Assembly (NCBI GenBank): GCA_029861955.1
Contig: JAOTYK010000003.1
Span: 62,001-126,000, forward strand
Reading direction: 5' to 3'
DNA length: 64,000 nt
DNA from: Acidobacteriota bacterium
Lineage (GTDB): Bacteria > Acidobacteriota > Polarisedimenticolia > Polarisedimenticolales > Polarisedimenticolaceae
Both the position numbers and the translations under genes were made by a program. Below, piece after piece: positions 28,388-38,400 of the stretch. Position 1 is the first letter of the stretch. Every line of letters begins with the position of its first letter. The notes beneath the pieces were generated by a model, which saw nothing but the letters and a program-made list of their open reading frames with translations, did not search any database and had not been told where the DNA came from.

Positions 28388-29488
28388 ATGCTCGCGTTCG
28401 CCGGACTCTTGCTCTCCGCGGCGTTCTTCGCCTCACCGGGCGACGCCGTCGTGATTTCACGCAGCATCGATGTGGACTGCACCGAACCCTACGCACTCCG
28501 GCGGGCCCTCCGACGTTCCCGGAAACTCGGTGGACTTGACATCCGCTTGCACGGCATGTGTGAAGGCTCGTTTCGGATCGCCCACGACGGCGTCACGCTG
28601 AGAGCCGGTAGCCCCGGGGCCGGCATTCGCGAGCGAGGGGAGAATCCAGAATTTCTACCGGTGATCGAGGTCGACGACGCGCAGGTCAGCCTGCGAGGTC
28701 TGATCATCAGCGGAATCCTGGGTGTGCGTGTGCACGGCGCGAACGCGGAGTTGTTTGTCTACGACACGAAGATCGAAGGAGCCGCCGGACTCGGCATCTG
28801 GGCCGACCAGTCGGCGACGGTGCGCCTGCTGGAATCCGAGGTGTCCGGTCACGCCGGAGGGATCTTCACCGACGACGGGGTGACGTTGAATCTGCAGCAG
28901 TCCACCGTGAGCGGGAACGATGTCGGGATTCAGATCCACGACAGCCGCTTCGCAATGAGCGACTCGACGATCGAAGACAACGTTGTCGCGGGGCTGGGTG
29001 TGAGTAATCGTTCAGATGGGTCCGTCTTCGACACGGCCTTTCGGAACAACGGACAGGTCCATGTCAGCGTCGTCGATCGGAGCAGCGTCAGCCTGGTGGG
29101 AGGTGTGACGCTGGGTTCGGACACCGACACCACCCAGTACGCGCTGACGTCAGCTCGAGACTCGCGGGCTTCTGCAGCGCTGACCCCTGATGTGTTCGGC
29201 GATGTCTCTGCGCTCGACGGCGGGACCCTTCGACTGCGTAGCGGGGTCTTGCACGGCAACCTCCTGGTCCAGCTGTTCTCGGACGCTCATGTTCGGGCTG
29301 CGGAGATCACCGGACTCGTGTTCTGCGATGACGGTAGCGAGTCGATATGTAGCCAGACGACGTCCGCAGGCGTTATCGGTTGTCCGACGACGACCTGTGG
29401 CGATCCACTGGCGCCCAACGCAGCGGTGGAACGTCCCGCAGCTCCACCGACCCTGAAGCGGCCACGGTTGGTAAAAGGGGACAGGTAA
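28388..29488 (+). CDS. Secreted right-handed beta-helix protein
   Basis: Secreted protein of 366 aa: a signal peptide of about 20 residues, then repeated short turns of the type found in parallel beta-helix (NosD/pectate-lyase-like) proteins, such as VSLRGLIISGILGVRVHG, VRLLESEVSGHAGGIF and NLQQSTVSGNDVGIQIHDS. No catalytic residues are recognised. The last residues (KGDR) and the TAA stop are encoded by a partial copy and the left edge of palindrome copy 5, so the present C-terminus looks like the product of an insertion. RBS GGGAGG 7 bp upstream. Confidence 0.8.
   Translation: MLAFAGLLLSAAFFASPGDAVVISRSIDVDCTEPYALRRALRRSRKLGGLDIRLHGMCEGSFRIAHDGVTLRAGSPGAGIRERGENPEFLPVIEVDDAQVSLRGLIISGILGVRVHGANAELFVYDTKIEGAAGLGIWADQSATVRLLESEVSGHAGGIFTDDGVTLNLQQSTVSGNDVGIQIHDSRFAMSDSTIEDNVVAGLGVSNRSDGSVFDTAFRNNGQVHVSVVDRSSVSLVGGVTLGSDTDTTQYALTSARDSRASAALTPDVFGDVSALDGGTLRLRSGVLHGNLLVQLFSDAHVRAAEITGLVFCDDGSESICSQTTSAGVIGCPTTTCGDPLAPNAAVERPAAPPTLKRPRLVKGDR
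29473..29484 (+). repeat. Extra partial left arm of the palindromic repeat
   Basis: AAAAGGGGACAG occurs directly before the full copy 5, 2 bp from it, inside the reading frame of the beta-helix gene. It looks like slippage or a second, truncated insertion. Confidence 0.85.
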
Positions 29489-29538
29489 AAGGGGACAGAT
29501 TTATTTTTCCGAACGGAAAAATAAATCTGTCCCCTTTT
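29487..29538. repeat. Palindromic intergenic repeat, copy 5 (52 bp, perfect, short centre)
   Basis: Two 25-bp arms around AA; the inner ATC/GAT of copies 2-4 is missing. The left edge supplies the end of the beta-helix TAA stop and the right edge adjoins the TGA stop of rsgA. Confidence 0.95.
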
Positions 29539-30582
29539 TCAGTCGTCGCGCTGGCGACGTTTGTGCTTGATGATCGACTTGTATAAGCGTCCGGTGCCGC
29601 GCTCGCGTCGACGCCGTTCCGCCAATGAAGTTGCGTTGCGCGCCTGCTCGGCACCGAGTTTCTTGAAACTGGCATAGCGCCGTTCGTCCAGCGCTCCCGA
29701 TTCGATCGCGGCGGCGACGGCGCAACCGGCATCGCCCTCGTGGCTGCAATCGTTGAAGCGACAGTTACCGGCCAATTCAACGACGTCCTCGAACACGTCC
29801 TGAATTCCGTCTTCGCAGTCCGGTAGCTGAAGCTCTCTGACTCCGGGCGTGTCCATCAGGACGCCACCGCTGGGCAACAGATGTAGCGAACGCGCGGTCG
29901 TCGTATGTCGCCCTTTCGCGTCGTTCTCGCGAATCTCACCGGTGTCCAGGCCGCCGACGCCCAGCGCGTTCGCCAGCGTGGACTTGCCCACGCCCGAAGA
30001 CCCCAACAATGCCACCGTCTGACCGGGCCCGCACCAGCTCTTCAACGGGTCTGCCTGCTCCGGTTGCCGCGCATCGATGGTCACAACCGGGAGCCCGACT
30101 TGCAATTGCTCGGCCTGACTCCGGAAGGCATCGGTGTCGTCACAGAGGTCGGCCTTCGTCAGGACCACGACAGGGTCCACACCGGCCTGCATTGCCAGAG
30201 CCAGATACCGCTCGATACGAGACAGATTGAACTCTTCGTTGCATGAACTCACGATGAAGATCGTGTCGAGGTTGGCAGCGATGTCCTGAGACTTGACCTC
30301 TTCGCCCGCGGCCTTGCGAGTCAGCAACGTCAGACGTTCCAGTCGTTGGCTCGCACGGTGATCCCCGGCGTCGAGGACCAGCCAGTCACCGACGACGATC
30401 GACCCGGCAGATTCTGCGAGCTGCACGTGAAGACGGAACTCGCCGGCCTCGCCGAGCATCAAGACCTCGCTGCTGTGATGGGCGGAGACACGGGCCACGA
30501 TCCCGGTCTCCAGCGCCTCCAGGGAGACTTGCTGCTGGAAGAACGGTTTCCAGCCGATCGCCTGGAGGTTGTGGTTGCCCAT
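29539..30582 (-). CDS. rsgA: Ribosome small subunit-dependent GTPase A
   Basis: Circularly permuted GTPase of 347 aa that helps mature the 30S subunit. After an N-terminal OB-fold region come the G motifs in permuted order: LTKADL (G4) first, then GSSGVGKST (G1, P-loop) and DTPGVREL (G3). The C-terminal zinc-binding helix region shows CRFNDCSHEGDAGC. ATG 30582 starts MGNHNLQAIGW, the usual N-terminal style; upstream in-frame sequence overlaps the divergent kinase gene and is rejected. The stop adjoins palindrome copy 5. Confidence 0.96.
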   Translation of the reverse strand: MGNHNLQAIGWKPFFQQQVSLEALETGIVARVSAHHSSEVLMLGEAGEFRLHVQLAESAGSIVVGDWLVLDAGDHRASQRLERLTLLTRKAAGEEVKSQDIAANLDTIFIVSSCNEEFNLSRIERYLALAMQAGVDPVVVLTKADLCDDTDAFRSQAEQLQVGLPVVTIDARQPEQADPLKSWCGPGQTVALLGSSGVGKSTLANALGVGGLDTGEIRENDAKGRHTTTARSLHLLPSGGVLMDTPGVRELQLPDCEDGIQDVFEDVVELAGNCRFNDCSHEGDAGCAVAAAIESGALDERRYASFKKLGAEQARNATSLAERRRRERGTGRLYKSIIKHKRRQRDD

Positions 30583-30711
30583 GGTGAAGAACGCCTTCCG
30601 TGATTCGTACAAACGGAATAATAGGATAAAGTCGAAACATCTGTTACGCGGCCGCTCAAAACCGGTAAGTAACGCACGTGACCGCCGTTTGTCCCGCCGC
30701 GGAGGAGAATC

Positions 30712-33291
30712 GTGACAAAGACTCGGTATTGCCCAAACTGCCAGACGGCGCTCGATCCCTCTCGACCGGACGATGGAAATTGCCCCGCGTGCCTGATGGA
30801 ACTGGCGTTGCAGAATCAAGGCGACGAAACGCCCGTCGTCGAAACGAACTCGTCTTCAGACTCCATCGCCATCGGTGCCTGGGTGGGACCGTACCGAATC
30901 GTTCGCAAGCTCGGCGAAGGCGGTATGGGGCTCGTCTACCTGGCAGAGCAGGAAGCTCCCCTTCAACGATCCGTCGCACTCAAGGTCATCAAACGTGGAA
31001 TGGAAACGGAACAGGTCGTTGCGAGATTCGCGGTGGAACGACAGGCGTTGGCGGTCATGGATCACGCCGCCATTGCGAACGTCCACGATGCGGGTGAGAC
31101 GGCCGACGGCCGCCCTTACTTCATCATGGAGTACATCGATGGCATTCCGATCAACGAGTATTGCGACCAGAACCGTCTATCTACGGTGGAGCGACTCGAG
31201 CTGCTGACCCAGGTGTGTGACGGCGTCCAACACGCCCATCGCAAGGGAATTATCCATCGCGATATCAAACCCACGAACGTTCTGGTTGCGGAAGAAGAGG
31301 GACGACCGGTACCCAAGATCATCGACTTCGGAATCGCGAAGGCGATCGAGCAACGTCTCACGGAACGATCGTTGTTTACGGATCTCGGCGTCCTGGTCGG
31401 TACACCGGAATACATGAGTCCGGAGCAGGCGGATCTCTCGCCTCTAGATGTTGACACTCGCACCGATGTCTACTCTCTCGGCATCCTCCTCTACGAGTTG
31501 CTGACAGGCGCGCTGCCCTTTGAGCCCGCAGAGCTGCGCCGCGCGGGGTTCGACGAGATCCGTCGACGCATCCGCGAAGAGCAACCGTCGAAGCCCAGCA
31601 CACGGATAAGCTCCATGGGGGCCCGCGCGAGTGGAGCCGCGGACGTTCGACAATCCAATCCGGCGACGCTCCGGCGACGACTCTCCGGCGACCTGGATGT
31701 CATCACGATGAAGGCGTTGGAGAAAGATCCTGCGCGTCGTTACGAGTCACCCGCCGAGCTGTCCGCAGATATTCATCGGCATCTTAGCGGCGATCCGCTG
31801 CTGGCCCAGCCGCCAAGCAAGCTCTACAGCCTGCGTCGGTTCATCGCCCGCAACAAGACGGCGACCGCCGTGGTTTCGTTGTTTCTCTTGACGCTGCTCG
31901 GTTTCAGTATCTGGATGAGCATCCTCTACAGCACCTCGCAACGACACCTGAATCGCGCGCTCGGTGCCGAGACCGAAGCGGCGTCGGTGTCGGAGTTTCT
32001 GATCGGCGTATTCGAGGTCTCTGCTCCAAGTGAGTCCCTCGGCAACAGCACCACGGCCAGGCAGTTGCTGGATCAAGCAAGAGATCGAATCAAGACCGAA
32101 CTGAAGGATCAACCAGACCAGCGCGCGACGATCCTCCACACGCTCGGACGGGTCTACGGCAGCCTCGGACTCTACGATGATGCGCTCGGCTTGAACCGGG
32201 AGGTCCTGGAAATCCATCGAGTCGGCGACTCCACCGACGATGTCAACGTCGGCACGGCACTCCTCGCCGTCGCACAGTCGCACTACAATCTCGCGAACTT
32301 CGACGAGAGTGAAGCGCTCCTTTCGCAGGCGCTCTCGTTGTTGGAATCCAGAGCGGATGCGAGAGACGAGACCGCAACCGCCTACGAGATCATGTGTTCG
32401 ATTCGCTGGCATCAGGGTCGCTACGACGAGGCGCTTGATCATGCGCAGACGATGTTCGACATGCGTCAGGCGCTATTCGGCCCACTTTCGAAGGAGACGG
32501 CGCACTCCTGGTACGTCCTTGGCAACGTCCATCTTGCGAGGAGCGAGTTGCCCGAGGCCGAACATGCGATGTCGCAGGTGATGGAGATTCAGAAGGAGCT
32601 CGTCGGCGAGGATCATCCGGACTGGATAAAGGCCCTGAACACTATGGCCGAGTTGCACCGCCGCCAGGGGCGCTACGAAGATGCCGAGAGGCTGTTCCTG
32701 GAAATCCAGGCGGTCGAGCGGAAACTCTACGAACCGGACCACCCACAACGGGCGTACGCTCACAACAATCTTGGGCTCGTCTATCGAAGAATGGGTCGTT
32801 CGGAGGAGGCCGTCGCCCAGTACCTCGAAGCGATCCGTATTCGAGAAGCGTCGCTTCCGGAGAATCATCCTCTGCTGGCCTGGACCTGGGACAACCTCGG
32901 TCTGACCTACCTGGGACTCAAACGATTCGACGATGCGGCCGACGCCTACGAGACGGCGCGATTGATCGCGCTGGAGTCTGTGGGGCCGGAGAGTCCGGAC
33001 TATGCGGTGATTCTCAACAACACGGCGTTGCTCAAGCGGGACGAGGGGAAGACCGAGGAGGCCGTCGTCCTACTTCGGCAGGTGATTGCGATCAATGAGC
33101 GGACCCTGGCCCCGGACCATACACGCCTCGCGGATCCTCTGTACACGCTGGGGAAAATCCTGGGTCAGCAGGGCCAACGAGAGGAAGGAGTCCGCATGCT
33201 CCAGCGATCGCTTGATATCACCGTCGCTGCGTTCGGACCGGAACACCCCGACGCCATCGATACGGCAGAGCAACTCGAAAAACTCCGCTAG
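30712..33291 (+). CDS. Ser/Thr protein kinase with zinc ribbon and TPR domain
   Basis: Membrane kinase of 859 aa. An N-terminal zinc-ribbon-like motif (C7xxC10, C24xxC27) precedes the kinase domain: GEGGMG (68-73), K91, HRDIKPTN with D184, DFG at D205. One membrane segment lies near 382-402. The C-terminal ~450 residues are tetratricopeptide repeats of the kinesin-light-chain type (NLGLVYRRMGRSEEA, LGLTYLGLKRFDDA, MAELHRRQGRYEDA). It probably uses the TPRs for protein contacts; partners are unknown. GTG 30712 has GGAGGA 5 bp upstream. Its TAG stop overlaps the stop of the facing gene in the palindrome CTAG. Confidence 0.94.
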   Translation: MTKTRYCPNCQTALDPSRPDDGNCPACLMELALQNQGDETPVVETNSSSDSIAIGAWVGPYRIVRKLGEGGMGLVYLAEQEAPLQRSVALKVIKRGMETEQVVARFAVERQALAVMDHAAIANVHDAGETADGRPYFIMEYIDGIPINEYCDQNRLSTVERLELLTQVCDGVQHAHRKGIIHRDIKPTNVLVAEEEGRPVPKIIDFGIAKAIEQRLTERSLFTDLGVLVGTPEYMSPEQADLSPLDVDTRTDVYSLGILLYELLTGALPFEPAELRRAGFDEIRRRIREEQPSKPSTRISSMGARASGAADVRQSNPATLRRRLSGDLDVITMKALEKDPARRYESPAELSADIHRHLSGDPLLAQPPSKLYSLRRFIARNKTATAVVSLFLLTLLGFSIWMSILYSTSQRHLNRALGAETEAASVSEFLIGVFEVSAPSESLGNSTTARQLLDQARDRIKTELKDQPDQRATILHTLGRVYGSLGLYDDALGLNREVLEIHRVGDSTDDVNVGTALLAVAQSHYNLANFDESEALLSQALSLLESRADARDETATAYEIMCSIRWHQGRYDEALDHAQTMFDMRQALFGPLSKETAHSWYVLGNVHLARSELPEAEHAMSQVMEIQKELVGEDHPDWIKALNTMAELHRRQGRYEDAERLFLEIQAVERKLYEPDHPQRAYAHNNLGLVYRRMGRSEEAVAQYLEAIRIREASLPENHPLLAWTWDNLGLTYLGLKRFDDAADAYETARLIALESVGPESPDYAVILNNTALLKRDEGKTEEAVVLLRQVIAINERTLAPDHTRLADPLYTLGKILGQQGQREEGVRMLQRSLDITVAAFGPEHPDAIDTAEQLEKLR

Positions 33292-33773
33292 ACCTCGGTT
33301 TGCTCGGCCACCGCTACGACATGGTTGGCATTCACGAGAATCGCACAGTCATCCTGAAAGATCGGAAAGAACGCCTCTTTTGCATAGTTCAGGTGATCAA
33401 GTACACGTGCGCGAGCCGGTCGCGACAACGCGAAGAAACTGGCTTCCAATCGCGGACCGATCGTCATGTCGATCAGGATTCGAAACTCGGAAACGGAGAG
33501 CGCTTGCGGTCGCCCGACGTCATCCTCCTTCAATCGCACGGTGACGATCTGGGCCTTGCTCAGCATGACGTGCCTGTCGTCAGCCGCCAGTGGGAGATAT
33601 TTCTCGCGTGGATCGCGGAGTCGATCCAGGACTGTTCCGGGCTGGCCATTGAGATGTTCTTCGGCGGCATAGAACTCGCCGTCGATGACACGTTTGTCCG
33701 TGAGAAGAATCCGTACGCCGATCTTTCGTTTAACGACCCGATAATTCTGGCCGTCTTGCACAGGGGATGTCAC
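33288..33773 (-). CDS. Uncharacterised protein coupled to a GGDEF response regulator
   Basis: Protein of 161 aa, not recognised. No signal peptide or membrane segment. The first half reads like a small beta-barrel (VGVRILLTDKRVIDGEFYA type strands); the second half is more helical (PRLEASFFALSRPARARVL, LNYAKEAFFPIF). The GTG start overlaps the TGA stop of the diguanylate cyclase gene as GTGA, and AAAGGACG stands upstream, so translation is coupled. Because of that link it could be a c-di-GMP-related effector, but no PilZ signature (RxxxR, DxSxxG) is visible. The stop overlaps that of the facing kinase gene. Confidence 0.7.
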   Translation of the reverse strand: MTSPVQDGQNYRVVKRKIGVRILLTDKRVIDGEFYAAEEHLNGQPGTVLDRLRDPREKYLPLAADDRHVMLSKAQIVTVRLKEDDVGRPQALSVSEFRILIDMTIGPRLEASFFALSRPARARVLDHLNYAKEAFFPIFQDDCAILVNANHVVAVAEQTEV

Positions 33774-34720
33774 AATTCACGTCCTTTGTTGTCGATGCTC
33801 GTCGCGAAGACAGACTGCGCCACTTCCACGCGATTCCGTCCATTTCGCTTCGCCGCGTAAAGAGCCTCGTCCGCTGCCTCGAAGAGCTCGCTCGCCGACA
33901 CGTGGGCTGTGGGATCGCTGGAAGCGACTCCGATGCTGACGGTGACAGAGACGATCTCGTTGCGTAGTTCCAACGTGTGCTCTTCAATCTGTGTGCGATA
34001 GCGTTCCGCCGCCACGACGACTGTGTCAACGCCGCATCCCGGCAAGACGACGAGAAACTCTTCGCCACCATAGCGACCGAGTATATCGTACGTGCGCGTC
34101 GCACCCCGAAGCAGTTCAGCGACGTCGCAAAGGACTTTGTCTCCGCTGAGGTGGCCGTATGAGTCGTTGACCTTCTTGAAGTGATCGATGTCAAGGACGA
34201 GAGCGCTCACCGCGATGCCCTGCCGTTTCGCAAACGATAACTCTCGCTCCAACGACTTGACGATCTCCCCTCGATTCAACAAACCGGTTAACGGGTCCCG
34301 TATGCTCTGAGCTCGAAGTGCCTCTCGGGTCGCGCGAAGCTCGTCAAGTCGTGCGAGCATGTCGGTCGCTCGCCCGACACGGGCACGAAGTTCCCGCGGA
34401 TCGACCGGTTTGACCAGGTAGTCGTCTGCCCCTGAAGCCATGGCAGTCTCGAGGTCGCTTATGCCGCCCTTCGCGGTCAGCATGATGACGTAGACGTACG
34501 CGCGATCCGGATCGGATCGCAGTAGGCGGCAGAGTGCGGGTCCGTCGAGACCAGGCATCACCCAATCGAGGATGACGAGTTGGGGTGGGTCTTCCGCGTC
34601 GAGGATCGCGCGGGCCGAGTCGCCGTCGGCGGCCTCGATGACCTGGTGCCCGGCCTCCATCAGGATTTCGCTCACGACGGTTCGGCTGAGCGTAACGTCG
34701 TCAGCGACCAGGATCCGCAC
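33770..34720 (-). CDS. Response regulator with GGDEF diguanylate cyclase output
   Basis: Protein of 316 aa from GTG 34720. The receiver domain (1-120) has the acidic pair at D7/D8 (VADDV), phosphoacceptor D52 (LDWVMPG) and the conserved Lys in YLVKPVDP. The GGDEF domain has the active-site motif GGEEF at 218-222 and the inhibitory I-site RTYD (209-212) five residues before it, so it should make c-di-GMP from two GTP under product control. The gene starts inside the end of an upstream small gene and its stop is coupled to the downstream one. The cognate kinase is not adjacent. Confidence 0.93.
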   Translation of the reverse strand: MRILVADDVTLSRTVVSEILMEAGHQVIEAADGDSARAILDAEDPPQLVILDWVMPGLDGPALCRLLRSDPDRAYVYVIMLTAKGGISDLETAMASGADDYLVKPVDPRELRARVGRATDMLARLDELRATREALRAQSIRDPLTGLLNRGEIVKSLERELSFAKRQGIAVSALVLDIDHFKKVNDSYGHLSGDKVLCDVAELLRGATRTYDILGRYGGEEFLVVLPGCGVDTVVVAAERYRTQIEEHTLELRNEIVSVTVSIGVASSDPTAHVSASELFEAADEALYAAKRNGRNRVEVAQSVFATSIDNKGREL

Positions 34721-34979
34721 GCCGCACCTTGTCGCGTTTCGGTGACTCGTGTGGCGTCGTCGGATCCAGTGACGAGCCGATACGAGTGAGGACCTCGCCG
34801 GAGTAGGCGTGGAACGCGTCCTGCTGTCTGACAAATGCCTCGAGCGCATCCGTCCGGGTGCCCGTCAGATCAACCAGGCAACGTTGCAGGGCGTCGCCGA
34901 GTTTCTCATCGGCGTCGGAAAAGTGCCGTCTGGCGGATGTGATCTCGCCGATGCCAGGACCGCTCGGAGCTTTGCCCAT
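34701..34979 (-). CDS. Small uncharacterised protein upstream of the GGDEF regulator
   Basis: Protein of 92 aa with a strong GAGGAGG ribosome site 4 bp before the ATG, which is the main reason to call it. Mostly helical composition (ARRHFSDADEKLGDALQRC, DALEAFVRQQDAFHAYSGEV) with a basic, Pro-rich tail; no known domain recognised. It overlaps the start of the receiver/GGDEF gene by 20 bp, so it heads a three-gene operon. A role as partner or adaptor of the regulator is possible by context only. Confidence 0.65.
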   Translation of the reverse strand: MGKAPSGPGIGEITSARRHFSDADEKLGDALQRCLVDLTGTRTDALEAFVRQQDAFHAYSGEVLTRIGSSLDPTTPHESPKRDKVRRADPGR

Positions 34980-35467
34980 CGAACCTCCTCACTAAGAGCG
35001 ATATCGAAGAGGCCTGGGCTAGTTTCTTACGGTTGCTGGACGCTGGATCCTAGTCCGGGACCCTTACATGTCAAACGTAAACTTCAAAACTTACAAACAC
35101 AAGCCAATAATGCCCTTAAATTGCTAATAACTCAAGTGTATTTACCCGTATGAGACGGAATTAGAGGACAAAATAGGTTGAGACTCGGCGCGTTTTCTTG
35201 GATCATTCTCGGTGCTGGACGCTGGATTCTGGCCTACCGGGATCTGGCGGCCCTGGGCCGAAGCCACGCTTCGGTCCGGGGTTTTGTCCGGCGTCTTTGA
35301 TGGCGACAACCGCGACACCGAAGTCGCGGCCGTCACAAGACCCGTGGGTAGGGCGGCTTTGTCCGAATACTAGGGAATTCCCCGACACGGCCGATCGACG
35401 TTTTCACGTACAACAAGGGTTATCGCGACAGGACCGTCCCGGTTCCTCGTCAGAGGTGCGCTAACCG
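34980..35467. other. Intergenic region of 488 bp with a direct repeat, an AT-rich tract and hairpins
   Basis: No gene is seen here. TGCTGGACGCTGGAT occurs twice (35034-35048 and 35213-35227). The stretch from about 35075 to 35180 is clearly richer in A and T than its surroundings. Two hairpins follow: CCGAAGC/GCTTCGG (35258-35274, 3-nt loop) and CCGCGAC/GTCGCGG (35310-35329, 6-nt loop). Both could lie in the leader RNA of the subtilase at 35468. No known riboswitch core is recognised. Confidence 0.5.
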
Positions 35468-38400
35468 ATGAAACGTCGACCATCATTATTAACGCGAACC
35501 ATCCAGGCTATCGTGACGCTCCTCGTGGTCGGCACGGCCTCGGCCCAGCCGGCGAAGATCTCTCAGCAAGGGTCCGACCACGTCGTCCTCTTCGATGGGA
35601 AGGAGCTGCATCGAACGGGAGAACCCGTCGTGTCGCTTTCGTCCGGCGGAGATCCCTCCAGGACGGGTCGCTTCGTGATCTGGGTGGAGCACGCTCAACG
35701 ATGGGGGACGTACAGCCGGGACGGCGGTGTCACCTGGTCCCGCGCCCGCCCGATCCAGGTCGGCCTGCAACTCCGCGACGCGACCGTTGCCCCGGGCCTG
35801 ACATCGGCCCCGACGGAGCTGCTTCACCTCGTCCAGTTCCGCACCGTCAGTCTGCCCGAGTGGCGCGCTGCTCTCGAAGCGTCCGGCGTCGAGGTTCTAA
35901 ACTACTTCCCGCACAACGCGCACATCGTCCGGGCCGACCCTTCGCGCCTGGAACGGATTCGAGAGCTGGAGTTTGTCGAGAGCGTTCAGCCGTACCATCC
36001 CTCCTACCGCATCGATCCAGAATTGCGTCACGATTTGACGGAGAGTGCCGGGTTCGGCGAGACGCGCATTCGCGTGCTCGTCTTCGAGTGGGGGCCCGCC
36101 GCGAAGCAACGGGTTCTCGCAGCGGCAGCCGGAATGGGTGCGCGCGTCGCGGATTACTGGTCAAGCGGTCACGTCGTCGAGTTATGGGCCGATAGCGCCG
36201 CCACATTCGCCTTGGCCGCTCACGACGATGTGATGTGGATCGATCGCTGGACGCCGCCCGGTGTCGATATGGACCTGGTGCGAGAGGACGCCGGTACCGA
36301 CTGGATCCACGACAACTTCGGGTATTGCGGCACGGGAGTCGCCGGCGAGGTCATGGATCTAGGCATCCAGGCCGATCACCCCGATTTCGATGGTGTCCTG
36401 TTGCACGGGATCAGCAGCGTCGACAGTCATGGGACCTCGACCTACGGGATCGTCTTCGGCAACGGGGACACCGACGGCGACGGCGATGGCAAGGCACTGG
36501 GTCACATGCCCTGCGGGCAGGGGATCTTTGCCGACCAGGGCGAGTTCGCCGACCGCTTCCTGCACACCCAGGAACTCACACAGGCGCCGTACTTCGCGTC
36601 CTTTCAGACCAACTCCTGGGGGGGTGGGTTGACGCAGGCTTACACAAGCGTCTCGCAAGAGATGGACGACATCATCTGGCGATTGGATTTCGCGATCCTC
36701 AACTCGCAGTCGAACAACGGGAACCAGAGCAGCCGTCCGGAGGCCTGGGCCAAGAACGTGATCAGCGTTGGCGGAATCAAGCACTTCGACACCCTGAGCA
36801 CCGCGGACGATAGCTGGGGCTTCGGTGCCTCGATCGGTCCGGCGGCAGATGGACGAATCAAACCGGACGTCAGCTACTGGTACGACTTCATCTACACGAC
36901 CACCACCGGTAGCGGATACACGCCCAGTTTCGGTGGAACGTCCGGGGCGACGCCGGAGTCTGCAGGGGTGCTGGGTCTGATCGTCGAGATGTGGGCCGAT
37001 AACGTCTGGGGCACGAATCCAGCAGGAGTCTCCGCCTTCGACAAGCAACCGCATGCGTCCACATTGAAAGCGCTGTTGATCAACAACGCCCAGCAGTACA
37101 CCTTTGCCGGGGCTGGATCCGATCTCGGACGCTTCAAGCAGGGTTGGGGCAGACCCAGCGCTCGGGTAGCCTACGAACGGGCCGCGAACAGTTTCATCGT
37201 GGACGAGACCGACCTGCTCGAATTGAACGACACGATGACCTACTTCATCGATGTCGAACCCGGTGAGACCGACCTCAAGATTACGATGATCTATCCCGAC
37301 CCTCCGGGAACGACCTCGGCCGCGATGCACAGGATCAACGACGTCGATCTACGTGTGACCTCGCCGTCGGCGACGCTGTACCACGGCAACGCCGGGCTTG
37401 CGGACGGGGTCGTCTCGACCTCCGGTGGATCGCCGGACACGCTCAACACCGTGGAGAACGTCTTTGTCGCCAACCCGACCTCCGGCACCTGGATGATCGA
37501 GATCGAGGCCGTCGAGGTCAATCAGGACGCGCATCTAGACACCGCCGAGGACGACGTCGCGTTTGCTCTCGTTGTGACCGGCGGACGTGCGATCTACACC
37601 TCCGGGCAGGGGCTCCTCGACAACCGACCGAGCGATGTGGCCTGTACAGACATGATCGAACTGACGGTGCGCGACGGCAATATCGGCGCGTCGGTCGACG
37701 TCGCCGTGTCGTCGAGCACGGAAACGACTCCCGAGACCGTGACGTTGGCGGAGACCGATTCCGGATCCGGAATCTACACCGGTCAGGTCGACGTCGTCGC
37801 GACGGCAGCCGTTGTGGACGGGGATATCTCCGTCGTCGATGGGGATACCGTGATCCTGGAATACATCGACGCCGACGATGGCGCCGGCGGGACGAACGTC
37901 GTGGTCCAGAGCAGCGTGATCGTGGATTGCGCAGCCCCGCAGATCTCGAGTGTCTGGGTCTCCGACCTGACGGACACCGAGGCGACGATCTCGTGGACGA
38001 CAGACGAGGCGTCCAACAGTTCGGTGACCTGGGGCAACTCCGTGCCACCGACCCAGACGGAGACGCGCGCCGGGCACGTCACCGTCCACAACCTCCGTCT
38101 CACCGGACTGGCCGAGTGCACGTCCTATTTCTACTTGGTGGGCAGCGAGGATCCGGTCGGCAATACAGCTTCGAACGACAACGGTGGGAATTACTTCCTG
38201 TTTACGACAATGACGCGAACGGAAGGACAACTGCACTCGTGCCGTGAGGGGACGATCGTGCTTGAGGCGGACTTCGTGAGTTGCAATGGCTCGGTGCCGA
38301 TCCGCCTCACCGATTCCGATCTTGACCTCGATCCCGGAATGGCCGAGATGGTCGAGGTCTACGTCGGTTCGACGACGGAACTGGTGGCCGAGCCGGTGAT

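Noticed and set aside
35250-35400. c-di-GMP (GEMM) riboswitch before the subtilase
   Set aside because: Hairpins are present, but the conserved GEMM core and tetraloop/receptor parts are not. No other riboswitch class fits by eye.
34980-35467. Degenerate insertion sequence or small gene
   Set aside because: No transposase fragment, terminal inverted repeat pair or target duplication could be identified; short open frames there have no ribosome site.
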